Origin: Clostridiales bacterium
GTDB taxonomy: Bacteria; Bacillota; Clostridia; Christensenellales; Aristaeellaceae
Assembly (NCBI GenBank): GCA_029012285.1
Contig: JAQXLU010000158.1
Span: forward strand, 1-35,493
Length of the DNA: 35,493 bases
Reading direction: 5' to 3'
Positions 24,618-33,841 of the stretch are shown here, in pieces. Under the pieces are notes generated by a model. That model saw only the letters and a program-made list of their open reading frames with translations. It ran no database searches and was not told the origin of the DNA. The translations under genes and the position numbers were made by a program. Each line of letters opens with the position of its first letter. Position 1 is the first letter of the stretch.

Positions 24618-25451
24618 ATGCTCCATTTCACGGTGGATAACCTGGGGGTGGATACGGTTCATCGGGCAAGCTTTTGTCACGAGCTGCCGAACGGGTTTCC
24701 CTTCTGGGTGTATGTCCAGGCCAATACGCCGATGTTGCTCAATATGGCGGGGTCGGAGACCTATCTGGTGGAGGCGGGCACCTGTGTCCTCTATCCGCCG
24801 GACTGCCCGCGCTATGTCTATTGCCCCAAGGGACAGGAGTACACGTCCAACAACTGGATTCACTTCTCCTGCTCGGACGACGAGGCGCTTAAGGAGATTC
24901 TTCGTCAGTACCGCATCCCTATCCAACAGTTCTTCACGCTGCGTCAGTTCATGCCGGTGACGGCCATCCTGCAGGAGCTGATCTACGAGCGCAACACCGA
25001 GCAGATGCGCAAGGACATCATGTGCTCGCTGCTCATCGAGCAGATGCTGCTGCAAATCAGCCGCAACATCCTGCCCCTGGATAAAAAAACGGACAGCAGC
25101 GCCATGGCCCACCTGCACACCTTTGAGCTGCTGCGCAAGCAGCTCTATGCCACGCCGGAAAGGGAATGGTCGGTCAAGGACATGGCCGGACAGGTGTATC
25201 TGGGCGCGAACCAGTTCATCAATCTGTACCGTTGCTTCTTTTCCGTTACCCCAAAGCAGGACCTGATCCATGCCCGCATCGCCAAGGCAAAAACGCTCTT
25301 GTCCTCCCGCGTGGGGCCCAATGAAGCCGCCATCACGTTGCGGGATGTGGCGCTTTTGTGCGGCTTCAAAAACGAATACTACTTTTCATCCGCCTTCAAG
25401 AAGGTCACGGGTATTCCACCGGGGCAGTATGTGCCCAGACGGGACATATAG
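24618..25451 (+). CDS. AraC-family transcriptional regulator
   Basis: The 277-residue protein has an N-terminal cupin-like sensing domain (FPFWVYVQANTPMLLNMAG and VEAGTCVLYPPDCPRYVYC) and a C-terminal AraC DNA-binding domain (WSVKDMAGQVYLGANQFINLY and ITLRDVALLCGFKNEYYFSSAFKK, then VTGIPPGQYV). The start is taken at the ATG at 24618, 8 nt after AGGGGG; in-frame GTG 24588 and ATG 24612 are alternatives. It is divergent from the fucosidase operon and convergent with the beta-glucuronidase gene, so it likely activates the former in response to an imported sugar. It ends in TAG. Confidence 0.92.
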   Translation: MLHFTVDNLGVDTVHRASFCHELPNGFPFWVYVQANTPMLLNMAGSETYLVEAGTCVLYPPDCPRYVYCPKGQEYTSNNWIHFSCSDDEALKEILRQYRIPIQQFFTLRQFMPVTAILQELIYERNTEQMRKDIMCSLLIEQMLLQISRNILPLDKKTDSSAMAHLHTFELLRKQLYATPEREWSVKDMAGQVYLGANQFINLYRCFFSVTPKQDLIHARIAKAKTLLSSRVGPNEAAITLRDVALLCGFKNEYYFSSAFKKVTGIPPGQYVPRRDI

Positions 25452-25465
25452 CGGCATGATGATAC

Positions 25466-25491
25466 AAAAAGGCCCGGCAAGGAAGCCGGGC
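25466..25491 (-). terminator. Terminator of the beta-glucuronidase gene
   Basis: GCCCGGC (25472-25478) and GCCGGGC (25485-25491) form a perfect stem around AAGGAA. On the minus strand it is followed by CTTTTT, so it ends the glucuronidase transcript. Confidence 0.8.
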
Positions 25492-25494
25492 GCA

Positions 25495-25523
25495 GGCCAG
25501 GGGAATCCCCCTGGTCATTTTTT
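25495..25523 (+). terminator. Terminator of the AraC gene
   Basis: On the plus strand CCAGGGG and CCCCTGG form a stem of 7 bp followed shortly by TTTTTT at 25518-25523. It overlaps the last codons of the convergent glucuronidase gene. Confidence 0.7.
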
Positions 25524-27269
25524 GAAGTTGTTCCAGCGCTGGCGGAAGTAATGCGCAGCCATTTTGGGCTTGCGGTCGCGGGTGAAGAGTCCCTTGCGGT
25601 TGCCGCCGGAGCGCATGGGGCTGGGCTGCGTGCCGAAGTCCGCATAATTCCAGGGCAGCTCACCGATCACATAGGGGCGCTCGTCCAGGCATTCGTGCAT
25701 GGCGGTGTAGTAGTCGATCTGGAATTCCTCGGTGAACATCTCCGCCACCACGCCGTGCAGCCCGTTGATGGTGTCCGCGCCGTATTCGGAGAGGATCATG
25801 GGCTTGCCTACCTGATCCCACCAGTCCAGCTCCATGCGGAAGGCGTACTTGGCGGCATCTAGGTCGCCGGAGAGGTTGTACCAGCCGTAGTAGCGGTTGA
25901 TGCATACCACGTCCATCGCGGGGATGATCAGATCCTTGGTGTAGTCATTCTGACAGCCCACCAGCGTCACGGGGCGGTTTTGCGGGTCGAGCTTGTGGGC
26001 CAGGTGGTACAGCGGCATCCAGTAATCATAGGCGGATTGCGGGAAGTGCTCGGTGTCGGGCTCGTTGCCCAGGCTCCACATGACCACGCAGGGATGGTTC
26101 TTCTCCCGCTCGATCATGGCGGTCAGCATCTGGGCATGATAGGGGGCAAGCTCCGCACCCCATTCGGTGTAGGGGTCGTGCGCAGCGCCGGCGCCGATGC
26201 CCACGGCAGGCGTTTCATCAATGATGACGATGCCCTCCCGGTCGCACAGGGCGTACATTTCCTCCGCGTAGGGGTAATGGCTGGTGCGGAAGGCGTTGGC
26301 GTGCAGCCAGTGGAACAGGCTGATGTCCGCCACGTTCAGCACCTGATCCAGCCCGCGGCCGTGGATGTTGGAATCCTCGTGCTTGCACGGCCCGTGGAAG
26401 TGGAAGGGCTTGCCGTTGATGAGGAACTGCGTGCCTTTGACCTCCACCGAGCGGATGCCGAAGGTCTGCTCATACTGATCCTCGCCGCAACGGATGTGCG
26501 CGGTGTACAGATAGGGTACGCCAGGCCAGGGCTCCCACAGGTGGGGATGGGGCACCTGTAATGTACAGTCAGCGCCCGTGCCCTCCGCTACGGGATGGCC
26601 CTCCGCGTCCTTGATCGTGATGCGCACCTCGCCGTCCCCGGTGGTCTGCACCGTGCAGCGCACCGTGCCGTCCACATCAGCCGTCACGGTCACGTCCGTG
26701 ATATGCTCTTCCGGCACGGTATACAACCGGACGGGGCGGATGATGCCCGCATAGTTGAAGAAGTCGAAATTGGGCAGATTGATGCCCCGCTCAGCTTGCC
26801 AACGCTTGCCCGCCTCCACGCTGGGGATGCCCGGGTTGTCCGAACCGAAAAAGGCGATCGCGCCCTCGTTGCCAATGGGCAGAGAACGGTGATTGATGGT
26901 GTTGTCCACCTCGAGCAGCAGCTCTGCGGTGGCACCGGGGGCAATCACGTCAGTCACATCGGCTTCAAAGGGGAGAAATCCGCCTTTGTGCTCACACAGC
27001 AGCTGCCCATCCAGGAACACCCGCGCGGTGTGCGTCACCGCGTCAAAGCGGAGATACCGTCGCTGGGATGCCCACAGAAGCGGAATGGTCACCCGGGTGC
27101 GATACCAAACCGGGCCCACGTGATTGCGGAAGGCAGGCTCAGCCTTCTGGTCGTTATAGGAGGCAGGCACAGCGATGCTCTGCCAAGCATCCCCCTGATG
27201 GAGCCTGAAATCCCACACGCCGGACAGATCCATCACCGTGCGGGAGGCATTGCTCTGCGGATACAGCAT
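25515..27269 (-). CDS. uidA: Beta-glucuronidase, GH2
   Basis: The 584-residue protein has the GH2 sandwich, immunoglobulin-like and TIM-barrel domains. The acid/base Glu403 (SLGNEPDTE) and nucleophile Glu495 (ILSEYGADT) are in place. The glucuronidase-specific Asn557-x-Lys559 pair (GGNRKGLF), which contacts the sugar carboxylate, separates it from beta-galactosidases. The loop after VIIDETPAVG is short, so it resembles the gut enzymes without a long active-site loop, which act on larger or varied glucuronides. No signal peptide. The start at 27269 follows AGGAAAGG. It is divergent from the uronide operon and has its own promoter. Confidence 0.95.
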   Translation of the reverse strand: MLYPQSNASRTVMDLSGVWDFRLHQGDAWQSIAVPASYNDQKAEPAFRNHVGPVWYRTRVTIPLLWASQRRYLRFDAVTHTARVFLDGQLLCEHKGGFLPFEADVTDVIAPGATAELLLEVDNTINHRSLPIGNEGAIAFFGSDNPGIPSVEAGKRWQAERGINLPNFDFFNYAGIIRPVRLYTVPEEHITDVTVTADVDGTVRCTVQTTGDGEVRITIKDAEGHPVAEGTGADCTLQVPHPHLWEPWPGVPYLYTAHIRCGEDQYEQTFGIRSVEVKGTQFLINGKPFHFHGPCKHEDSNIHGRGLDQVLNVADISLFHWLHANAFRTSHYPYAEEMYALCDREGIVIIDETPAVGIGAGAAHDPYTEWGAELAPYHAQMLTAMIEREKNHPCVVMWSLGNEPDTEHFPQSAYDYWMPLYHLAHKLDPQNRPVTLVGCQNDYTKDLIIPAMDVVCINRYYGWYNLSGDLDAAKYAFRMELDWWDQVGKPMILSEYGADTINGLHGVVAEMFTEEFQIDYYTAMHECLDERPYVIGELPWNYADFGTQPSPMRSGGNRKGLFTRDRKPKMAAHYFRQRWNNFKK

Positions 27270-27341
27270 ACAGGTCATCCTTTCCTATTTCATTTGTCAG
27301 ATGCTTCCATGGGCAGCCGCTGCGCCCGAAGCCTTAAGAGC

Positions 27342-27370
27342 ATTATAGCAGGGCAAAACAGCGCTGGCAA
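27342..27370 (-). promoter_or_regulatory. Promoter of the beta-glucuronidase gene
   Basis: On the minus strand TTGCCA (27370-27365) and a perfect TATAAT (27347-27342) are spaced by exactly 17 bases, about 75 bp upstream of the gene. Confidence 0.75.
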
Positions 27371-27470
27371 GGTCCATCGGGTGCATCCGCCGAAATTTTG
27401 TAAGAAATCATCCTCTTTATAAAAAATCAACATCCTTGCCTGCCCAATGAGGAAATCATGACAAAAAATA

Positions 27471-27499
27471 TTGACAAAGACTTTCCGCTTGCTTATAAT
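27471..27499 (+). promoter_or_regulatory. Promoter of the uronide transport operon
   Basis: A perfect TTGACA (27471-27476) and a perfect TATAAT (27494-27499) are separated by exactly 17 bases, predicting a start near 27506. This full-consensus promoter suggests strong expression controlled by a repressor rather than an activator. Confidence 0.88.
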
Positions 27500-27660
27500 A
27501 ATCACAAGTGGATGAGAAAAGCAATGATTGTATTCTTGCGCCCTGCAGTTGTTTTTTCCGCAGGGGGAGAAGCGGGGGAGAAGGCTTGACAGGCCTTTGC
27601 AGCTTGGATCAGACGGGCAGCGTTGTCCGTTATGATAATTATTGAAGGAGGGAATCCCGT

Positions 27661-28905
27661 ATGAAGAAACTGTTTGCTCTGGCTATGGCGATGATCATGG
27701 TGCTGTCCATGGTGAGCTTTGCCGCGGCCGAGGACACCACCCTGACCATCGTGACCTGGGACGTGAACACCACCGGCTATCTGACCGCGCAGAAGGAAGC
27801 CTATGAGGCAACCCATCCCGGCGTGAAGATCGAGTACATCGACGTGTCCTCCCAGGACTACGACATCAAGGTCGGCGCCATGCTGGCCGCTGGCGACACC
27901 AGCGACATCTTCATGATCAAGACCATCCCCGGCCTGATGAACTGGAACGAAGCCGGCTACGCCATGAGCCTGAATGACTACATCGCCGACAGCAACTACG
28001 ATCTGTCCGGCTATGTGGGCATGGAAGCCAACTACAATTATGACGGCCAGCAGGTCGCCCTGCCCTTCCGCTCCGACTTCTGGGTGCTGTTCTACAACAA
28101 GACCCTGTTTGACAACGCGGGCGTGGCTTACCCCACCAACGACATGACCTGGGAAGAGTACAAGGAAAAGGCCATCGCGCTGACTGGCAACGGCGTGTAC
28201 GGCGCTCACAATCACACCTGGCTGTCCTGCACGGCCAACTGGACCGTGTGCGACGGCGTGAACACCATGATTGATGGTGACTATGCTGACTTTGCGTACT
28301 TCTACCAGATGATCCAGGATCTGGAGGATGCTGGTGCCATCATGCCCTACACCGAGATCACCGCTTCCGGCCTGCACTACTCCGGCGCGTTCGGCAACGG
28401 CAACATCGGCATGCTGCCCATGGGTTACTGGTACGCTGCGACCCTGATGGCCAACATCAAGAGCGGTTCCTACAACGTGACCGACTGGGGCATCACCGCT
28501 GTGCCTCATAAGGAAGACGTCAAGGCTGGTTCCACCTTCGGTAGCCTGACCGGCGCCATGATCAACAAGAAGGCCAAGAACGCCGATGCCGCTTGGGACT
28601 ACATCGCCTGGCTGTGCGGCGAAGAAGGCTCCAAGGTGACCGCCTCCACCGGCAACCGCCCCGCGTGGGTGTCCGAGGGCGTGGCGGCCGTCATGGCCTC
28701 TGCGGATGGCTTCCCGCAGGATGAAACCAGCAAGGCTGCCCTGCTGCCCTCCTATGTGGCCATCGAGATCCCCGGTGACCCCAACGCTTCCGCCATCTCC
28801 TCCATCCTGGGCGAGGAGCACAGCGCCATCATGACCCGCGAGCTGTCCATCGAGGAAGGCATCGAGGAAATGAATGATCGCGTGCAGGAGCTGCTGAACA
28901 AGTAA
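27661..28905 (+). CDS. Sugar ABC transporter solute-binding protein (family 1)
   Basis: The 414-residue protein has a Sec signal peptide (MKKLFALAMAMIMVLSMVSF, cleavage near AAA at residue 23) and a MalE-type binding fold (TLTIVTWDVNTTGYLTAQK, MLAAGDTSDIFMIK). It contains no cysteine near the cleavage site, so it is not an ordinary lipoprotein. AAGGAGGG lies 8 nt before the ATG. It is the first gene of an operon with two permeases, a DUF2264 protein and a GH88 enzyme, so it probably binds a uronic-acid-containing oligosaccharide. No dedicated ATPase is encoded here. Confidence 0.93.
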   Translation: MKKLFALAMAMIMVLSMVSFAAAEDTTLTIVTWDVNTTGYLTAQKEAYEATHPGVKIEYIDVSSQDYDIKVGAMLAAGDTSDIFMIKTIPGLMNWNEAGYAMSLNDYIADSNYDLSGYVGMEANYNYDGQQVALPFRSDFWVLFYNKTLFDNAGVAYPTNDMTWEEYKEKAIALTGNGVYGAHNHTWLSCTANWTVCDGVNTMIDGDYADFAYFYQMIQDLEDAGAIMPYTEITASGLHYSGAFGNGNIGMLPMGYWYAATLMANIKSGSYNVTDWGITAVPHKEDVKAGSTFGSLTGAMINKKAKNADAAWDYIAWLCGEEGSKVTASTGNRPAWVSEGVAAVMASADGFPQDETSKAALLPSYVAIEIPGDPNASAISSILGEEHSAIMTRELSIEEGIEEMNDRVQELLNK

Positions 28906-28929
28906 TCATTCCACAAGCGTAAACATCCT

Positions 28930-28966
28930 GAGGGGGGAATGGGGATCACCTCGCCATTCCCGCCTC
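28930..28966 (+). terminator. Stem-loop after the binding-protein gene, possible attenuator
   Basis: GGGAATGG (28935-28942) pairs with CCATTCCC (28954-28961), extended by GAGG with CCTC after one mismatch. The following sequence has no clear T run, so it may stabilise the upstream mRNA end or terminate only partly before the permease genes. Confidence 0.5.
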
Positions 28967-29016
28967 TTCCTATTTCCGGGGCTGCGGCAGCCCGTGGCCT
29001 GAAAGGAGCTACAACC

Positions 29017-30009
29017 ATGGCAGAGAAAGCGGCTGTGCGCAAGCAGCCAAAGAAGTACAAGATGGGGCGGCTGGAAAGAAGGAATACCCTGGTTGCATTG
29101 TCCTTTATCGCGCCGAACTTCATCGGTTTTGCCATCTTCACCCTCATTCCCGTGGTGATGTCCGTCGTCATGTCCTTCATGGACTCCAAGACAGGCGCGA
29201 TTTCCGGCGCGCAGTGGGTTGGCCTGGCGAACTATGCGGAGATCTTCAACGTGGCGAAGGTTTCCACCAAGATGGCCGACGGCGGCTTCTGGGCCGGACT
29301 GTCCTACTTTTTTAACCGCGTTGACCTGGGCATCGCGCTGAAGAACACGGTGTTCTACACCATCGTCACCGTTCCGCTGACGCTGATTTGCTCCATCGTC
29401 CTGGCGCTGGTGCTCAACCGGGCGGTGAAGGGCGCGGTCGCCTTCCGTGCCGTCCTGTTCTTCCCGTATGTGGCGTCCATGGTGGCTATCTGCGTGTGCT
29501 GGAACTTCATGCTGATGAAGGACGGCCCCATCAATCAGATCCTGATGAGCCTGGGCAGCACCTTCAACAAGAGCTGGACGGCTGACTCCACCATGGCCAT
29601 GTGGGCCATCATCCTGGTCAGCGTGTGGCGGAGCATGGGCTACTACATGGTTATCTACCTGGCTGCCCTCCAAGGTGTGCCGCGCGAGCTGTATGAAGCT
29701 GCAACGGTGGACGGCGCCAACAAGTGGCAGCAGTTCCGCCATGTGACTATTCCCCAGCTGCGCCCCACCACCTTCTTTGCTTCCATCATGTTGATTATCG
29801 GCTGCTTCAAGATCTACGACACCGTCGCCATCATGACCGGCGGCGGCCCGGGCCGCGCCACCAAGATGCTGGTGACCTATATCTACGATAAGGCCTTTGT
29901 GCAGTACAAGTATGGCACCGCCAGCGCCATCGCCATGGTGCTGCTGGTGATCGTGCTGCTGGTCACGGTGATCCAGTTCAGCATGGAAAAGAAATTCGCC
30001 AATGATTGA
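29017..30009 (+). CDS. Sugar ABC transporter permease (MalF/UgpA-like)
   Basis: The 330-residue protein has six predicted membrane helices and the EAA loop ELYEAATVDGANKWQQFRHVTIPQLRP. It starts at the ATG at 29017 (MAEKAAVRKQPKK), 7 nt after AAAGGAGC; a frame extension to 28939 is part of the intergenic stem-loop. With the next gene it forms the membrane channel of an importer of the carbohydrate uptake transporter 1 class. Confidence 0.93.
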   Translation: MAEKAAVRKQPKKYKMGRLERRNTLVALSFIAPNFIGFAIFTLIPVVMSVVMSFMDSKTGAISGAQWVGLANYAEIFNVAKVSTKMADGGFWAGLSYFFNRVDLGIALKNTVFYTIVTVPLTLICSIVLALVLNRAVKGAVAFRAVLFFPYVASMVAICVCWNFMLMKDGPINQILMSLGSTFNKSWTADSTMAMWAIILVSVWRSMGYYMVIYLAALQGVPRELYEAATVDGANKWQQFRHVTIPQLRPTTFFASIMLIIGCFKIYDTVAIMTGGGPGRATKMLVTYIYDKAFVQYKYGTASAIAMVLLVIVLLVTVIQFSMEKKFAND

Positions 30010-30027
30010 GAAAGGAGGTAGCTGAAT

Positions 30028-30891
30028 ATGTCCGAATACAAGCTGAAATCCGTCCGCAGCGATAACAAGACGCTGCAAAGGATCAACAAGGTGCTGATCT
30101 ACATCGCACTGATCGCCCTGTCGATTTTTACACTCATTCCCTTCGTTTGGATGCTCTCCTCCTCCCTCAAGCTCGACCGGGAGGTGTTCGCCTTCCCCAT
30201 GCGGTGGATTCCCGAAATCTGCCATTGGGAGAACTATGTCGTCATCTGGACCAAGGTGCCCATGCTCACCTTCTTCAAGAACACGGCCATCGTCGCGCTG
30301 AGCGTCACCCTGATTCAGACCCTCACCTCCTCCTTTGCGGCCTATGCCTTTGCCAAGCTGCATTTCCGCGGGCGGGATACGCTGTTCCTGTGCTACATCG
30401 CCACCATTGCCGTGCCGTGGCAGACCTATATGATTCCCCAGTTTGTGGAGATGCGCGCCTTCGGGCTGTATGACAACCTGTATTCCATCATGGTGCTGCA
30501 GGCGTTCTCGGCCTTTGGCGTGTTCCTGATGCGCCAGTTCTACCAGGGCATCCCCACGGAATTGTGTGAGGCAGCCCGCATCGACGGCTTGTCCGAATAC
30601 GGCATCTGGGCGCGCATCATGCTGCCCCTGTCCAAGGCGGCCATCGCCACTCTGGTGATCTTCACCTTCATCGGCACATGGAACGACTACATGGGCCCGA
30701 TGATCTACCTCTCCCATGATTCGGTCAAAACCGTACAGGTTGGTCTGCGGCGCTTCATTCAGGAGAACTCCAGCGACTATCACCTGATTATGGCGGCCTC
30801 TATGGTGTCGCTGATTCCCGTTTCCATCGTTTTCCTGTGCTTGCAGAAGTATTTCATTGAGGGCATCGCCACCTCTGGCCTCAAGGGTTGA
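30028..30891 (+). CDS. Sugar ABC transporter permease (MalG/UgpE-like)
   Basis: The 287-residue protein has six predicted membrane helices and the EAA loop ELCEAARIDGLSEYGIWARIMLPLSKA; the C-terminal QKYFIEGIATSGLKG is typical of MalG-type permeases. AAAGGAGGT precedes the ATG. It pairs with the upstream permease. The intact end here gives a contrast to the broken permease of the fucosidase operon. Confidence 0.95.
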   Translation: MSEYKLKSVRSDNKTLQRINKVLIYIALIALSIFTLIPFVWMLSSSLKLDREVFAFPMRWIPEICHWENYVVIWTKVPMLTFFKNTAIVALSVTLIQTLTSSFAAYAFAKLHFRGRDTLFLCYIATIAVPWQTYMIPQFVEMRAFGLYDNLYSIMVLQAFSAFGVFLMRQFYQGIPTELCEAARIDGLSEYGIWARIMLPLSKAAIATLVIFTFIGTWNDYMGPMIYLSHDSVKTVQVGLRRFIQENSSDYHLIMAASMVSLIPVSIVFLCLQKYFIEGIATSGLKG

Positions 30892-30925
30892 TGGACAGAG
30901 GCGCGCCCCAGATGGAGGAATGTCA

Positions 30926-32728
30926 ATGGATTGTCTCAAGCAAAATCCCCTGCGCACCCGCCAGGACATGATTGACGCGGCGGTGGCCATCATCCGCCCC
31001 ACGATCAACTACCTCACCCCGGGCAAGTCCCGCCTGATGCTCTCTGCCACCTCGGCCCACTATGATGAGGGCATTGCAGGCATGGAGGGCTTCTCCCGGG
31101 TGCTGTTTGGCATCATTGCCCTGCTGGCGGGTGGCGCGCCGGAGGCAGAACCCCTCTGGGCCGATTGGCGCGAGGGCATCATCCACGGCGTTGACCCGGC
31201 CCATGTGGAATACTGGGGCGATATCGGGCCCTATGACCAGCGCATGGTGGAAATGGCCACCTATGGCATGGGCATGGCCCTGGCGCCCCAGCGGTTCTTC
31301 CATGAGCTGCCCTTGAGCGCCCAGGACAACATGTACCGCTGGCTCAATCAGATCAACCGATACGACATGCCGAAGAACAACTGGAAGTTCTTCCGGGTGA
31401 TGGTGAATGTGGGCTTCCTGGCGGTGGGGCGCGAGGCGGATGAAGCCATGCTGTCTGCCGATCTGGCCGAGCTGGAAAACCACTACACCCAGGATGGCTG
31501 GTACTTTGACGTACCCACCCAGCGGGATTACTACACCATCTGGGCGTTCCACTTCTTCAGCCTGATTTACGCGCGGGCGATGTCCGAGCGCGACCCCGAG
31601 CGCTGCGAACGCTTCCGGGAGCGCGCCCGGTTGATGCTGCCCCGCTTCGCCTGCTGGTTTGATGCGACGGGCCGCGCGTTGCCCTATGGGCGCAGCCTGA
31701 CCTACCGCTTTGCCCAAAGCGATTTCTTCTCCGCCTGCGCCCTGGCGGGGGTGGAAGCCCCTGGCCTTGGCTATGGTGAAATCAAGGGGCTGCTGCTGCG
31801 CAATCTGCGCACCTGGCTGAAACTGCCCATCTTTGACCGGGAGGGTATCCTCACCGTGGGCTATGGCTATCCGAACCTGGTGGCCTCCGAGGGCTACAAC
31901 GCCCCCGGCTCGCCCTACTGGGGGATGAAGGCCTTCATGGCCCTGGCGCTACCGGAGGATCACCCCTTCTGGCAATCGGAGGAAGCGCCCTATACCCCGC
32001 CTGAGCGCTTCTGCGACGAGCAGGTGCGCTTGCTCCTCACTCGCGATGCCGCAAACCATCAGGCGATCGCCTTCACTGCGGGCAACCATGCCACCGAGCA
32101 CATGCATGAGGACGAGAAGTACGAGAAGTTCGCCTACTCGACCAAGTTTGCATTCTCCGTCATCAAGGAACCCAGCACCTTGGGCAAGGGCGCTTTCGAC
32201 AGCATGCTGGCGGTGAAACGGGTGGGCAAGGAGCTGTGGCACGGCCGCAGTGGCTGCGATGATTTTGCCATCACTCCGGAGAAGGTCAGGTGCACCTGGC
32301 GGCCCATGGAGGGCGTGAGGATCGAAACCGAGCTGATCCCCGTGACCGGATTGTGGCATGTGCGGCGCCATGTGATCCATGCTGACTATGCTATTGAGGC
32401 GGCGGAGGCAGCCTTCGCCGTGTGCCGGGACAGGGCAGGGGAGCGATTGTGCGACCGGGTGCGTACCACTTGCGAAGCACAGGGCATTGCCGCGCTGGCG
32501 CACGGGCCCTTTGGCACCTCCTGCATCTACGGTCTGCGGGGCTATGACGAGGCGCAGACGGTTTACCCCGAGCCCAACACCAATTTGGTGGAGCCCCGAA
32601 CCGTGCTGCCAACGCTGCGCTGCACCCTCCAGCCCGGCGTGACGGAGCTGGTCTGCGCCGTGTTTGCTGCGGAGGGGGATGAACGGCCTGAGCGAATTCC
32701 GGAGGAGGTTTTGCGATATGCGCAATGA
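30926..32728 (+). CDS. DUF2264 family protein, probable uronic-acid glycosidase
   Basis: The 600-residue protein matches the DUF2264 family: an N-terminal alpha-barrel type half (SAHYDEGIAGMEGFSRVLFG, YWGDIGPYDQRMVEMATYG, RDYYTIWAFHFFSLIYA) and a beta-rich C-terminal half. From memory, some members are classed as GH154 beta-glucuronidases; this cannot be tested here. The surroundings (importer, GH88, GH2 glucuronidase) agree with action on uronic-acid oligosaccharides. No signal peptide, so it is cytoplasmic. The ATG at 30926 has GGAGG 7 nt upstream. It overlaps the next gene by 11 nt. Confidence 0.8.
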   Translation: MDCLKQNPLRTRQDMIDAAVAIIRPTINYLTPGKSRLMLSATSAHYDEGIAGMEGFSRVLFGIIALLAGGAPEAEPLWADWREGIIHGVDPAHVEYWGDIGPYDQRMVEMATYGMGMALAPQRFFHELPLSAQDNMYRWLNQINRYDMPKNNWKFFRVMVNVGFLAVGREADEAMLSADLAELENHYTQDGWYFDVPTQRDYYTIWAFHFFSLIYARAMSERDPERCERFRERARLMLPRFACWFDATGRALPYGRSLTYRFAQSDFFSACALAGVEAPGLGYGEIKGLLLRNLRTWLKLPIFDREGILTVGYGYPNLVASEGYNAPGSPYWGMKAFMALALPEDHPFWQSEEAPYTPPERFCDEQVRLLLTRDAANHQAIAFTAGNHATEHMHEDEKYEKFAYSTKFAFSVIKEPSTLGKGAFDSMLAVKRVGKELWHGRSGCDDFAITPEKVRCTWRPMEGVRIETELIPVTGLWHVRRHVIHADYAIEAAEAAFAVCRDRAGERLCDRVRTTCEAQGIAALAHGPFGTSCIYGLRGYDEAQTVYPEPNTNLVEPRTVLPTLRCTLQPGVTELVCAVFAAEGDERPERIPEEVLRYAQ

Positions 32729-33827
32729 TGTGAAGGCCGCTGCCGGAAAAGCGGCTGAAAAGTTCCGCCGTTCCGCCAGATTGGCTGCGGAGGCGGGCAT
32801 CCTGCCCTACAAGAGCGAGAACGGGCATTGGGTGACCTCCCCCTACGACGGCAACAGCTGGTGGACGGGCGGCTTCTGGCCCGCGCTGATGTGGCAGCTC
32901 TACGCCATGACCGGGGAAGAAGCCTATATGGCCGAGGCCCGCCGCGCGGAGGAGATGCTCACGGCGGAGTTTCGCAGCTTCACCTACCTCAACCATGATG
33001 TGGGCTTCATGTATCTGCTCTCCTGCGGTGCGGATTACAAGCTGACTGGCAACGCCCAGGCGAAAACGGACACCCTCCACGCGGCGAACCTGCTGCTGGG
33101 GCGTTTCAACCCGGTGGGGTATATCCGCGCGTGGAATGAGCCATACAAGATGGGCTATGCCATCATCGACTGCATGATGAACCTGTCGCTGCTCTTCTGG
33201 GCCACCCGGGAAACGGGCGATCCCCGCTTTGCCCATGTAGCGAAGATTCACGCGGACACCACGCTGCGGGAGTTTGTGCGCCCGAACGGCTCCTGTAGCC
33301 ATATCATTGAGTTTGACCCCCAAGATGGCAAGCGGGTGCAGGAGCATCCCGGCCAGGGATACACCCTGGGCAGCAGCTGGAGCCGCGGACAGGCCTGGGG
33401 GCTCTATGGCTTCACGCTGGCCTACCTCAACACGAGGGATGAACGCTACCTGGATGCTGCCACGAGGATTGCGGCGTACTTTGTCGACCACATCCGCCCC
33501 GACGGGCTGACGAACTGCGACTTCTGCCAGCCGGCAGGGGAGGAACGCATCGACAACATCGCCGGCGCCTGCGCGGCCTGCGGGCTGCTGGAGCTGGCGA
33601 AGATCACCGGGGACGCAGCATGGCGAACGGCTGCCGAGCGCTTGGTGGACGGGCTGCTGGACCACTGCTGCGACTGGACGGACGGTAGCTGCGGCATCCT
33701 GACCCACTGTACCGCCAGCTATCATGACGACGGTGCGGGCCGCCACACCAATATCACCTACGGCGACTACTTCCTGGTGGAGGCCCTGGCCAAGCTGAAC
33801 GGCACTGACCCGATGCTTTGGGTGTAA
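32718..33827 (+). CDS. ugl: Unsaturated glucuronyl hydrolase, GH88
   Basis: The 369-residue protein has the alpha/alpha-barrel pattern of GH88 with the two catalytic aspartates in their motifs: Asp94 in LNHDVGFMY and Asp151 in AIIDCMMNLS. It also has SSWSRGQAWGLYGF, strongly conserved in the family. GH88 hydrates the C4-C5 double bond of unsaturated uronyl residues left by polysaccharide lyases, releasing an unsaturated uronate. The start at 32718 has GGAGGAGG 9 nt upstream inside the previous gene. No lyase is visible in the window, so the lyase products must come from elsewhere or from other species. Confidence 0.92.
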   Translation: MRNDVKAAAGKAAEKFRRSARLAAEAGILPYKSENGHWVTSPYDGNSWWTGGFWPALMWQLYAMTGEEAYMAEARRAEEMLTAEFRSFTYLNHDVGFMYLLSCGADYKLTGNAQAKTDTLHAANLLLGRFNPVGYIRAWNEPYKMGYAIIDCMMNLSLLFWATRETGDPRFAHVAKIHADTTLREFVRPNGSCSHIIEFDPQDGKRVQEHPGQGYTLGSSWSRGQAWGLYGFTLAYLNTRDERYLDAATRIAAYFVDHIRPDGLTNCDFCQPAGEERIDNIAGACAACGLLELAKITGDAAWRTAAERLVDGLLDHCCDWTDGSCGILTHCTASYHDDGAGRHTNITYGDYFLVEALAKLNGTDPMLWV

Positions 33828-33841
33828 GGAGGAGCGCGCGC

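Larger units (their letters stand above)
27270..27660. other. Divergent promoter region between glucuronidase and uronide operon
   Basis: This 0.39-kb region contains no gene. It holds the leftward glucuronidase promoter (27342-27370) and the rightward operon promoter (27471-27499), followed by a leader of about 155 nt before the binding-protein gene. Confidence 0.7.

Noticed and set aside
14535-25451. Recoding of TAG as a sense codon, to explain the amber codon in the permease
   Set aside because: The SGNH gene and the AraC gene at 24618-25451 both end normally in TAG at the expected protein length, so TAG is used as a stop codon here.
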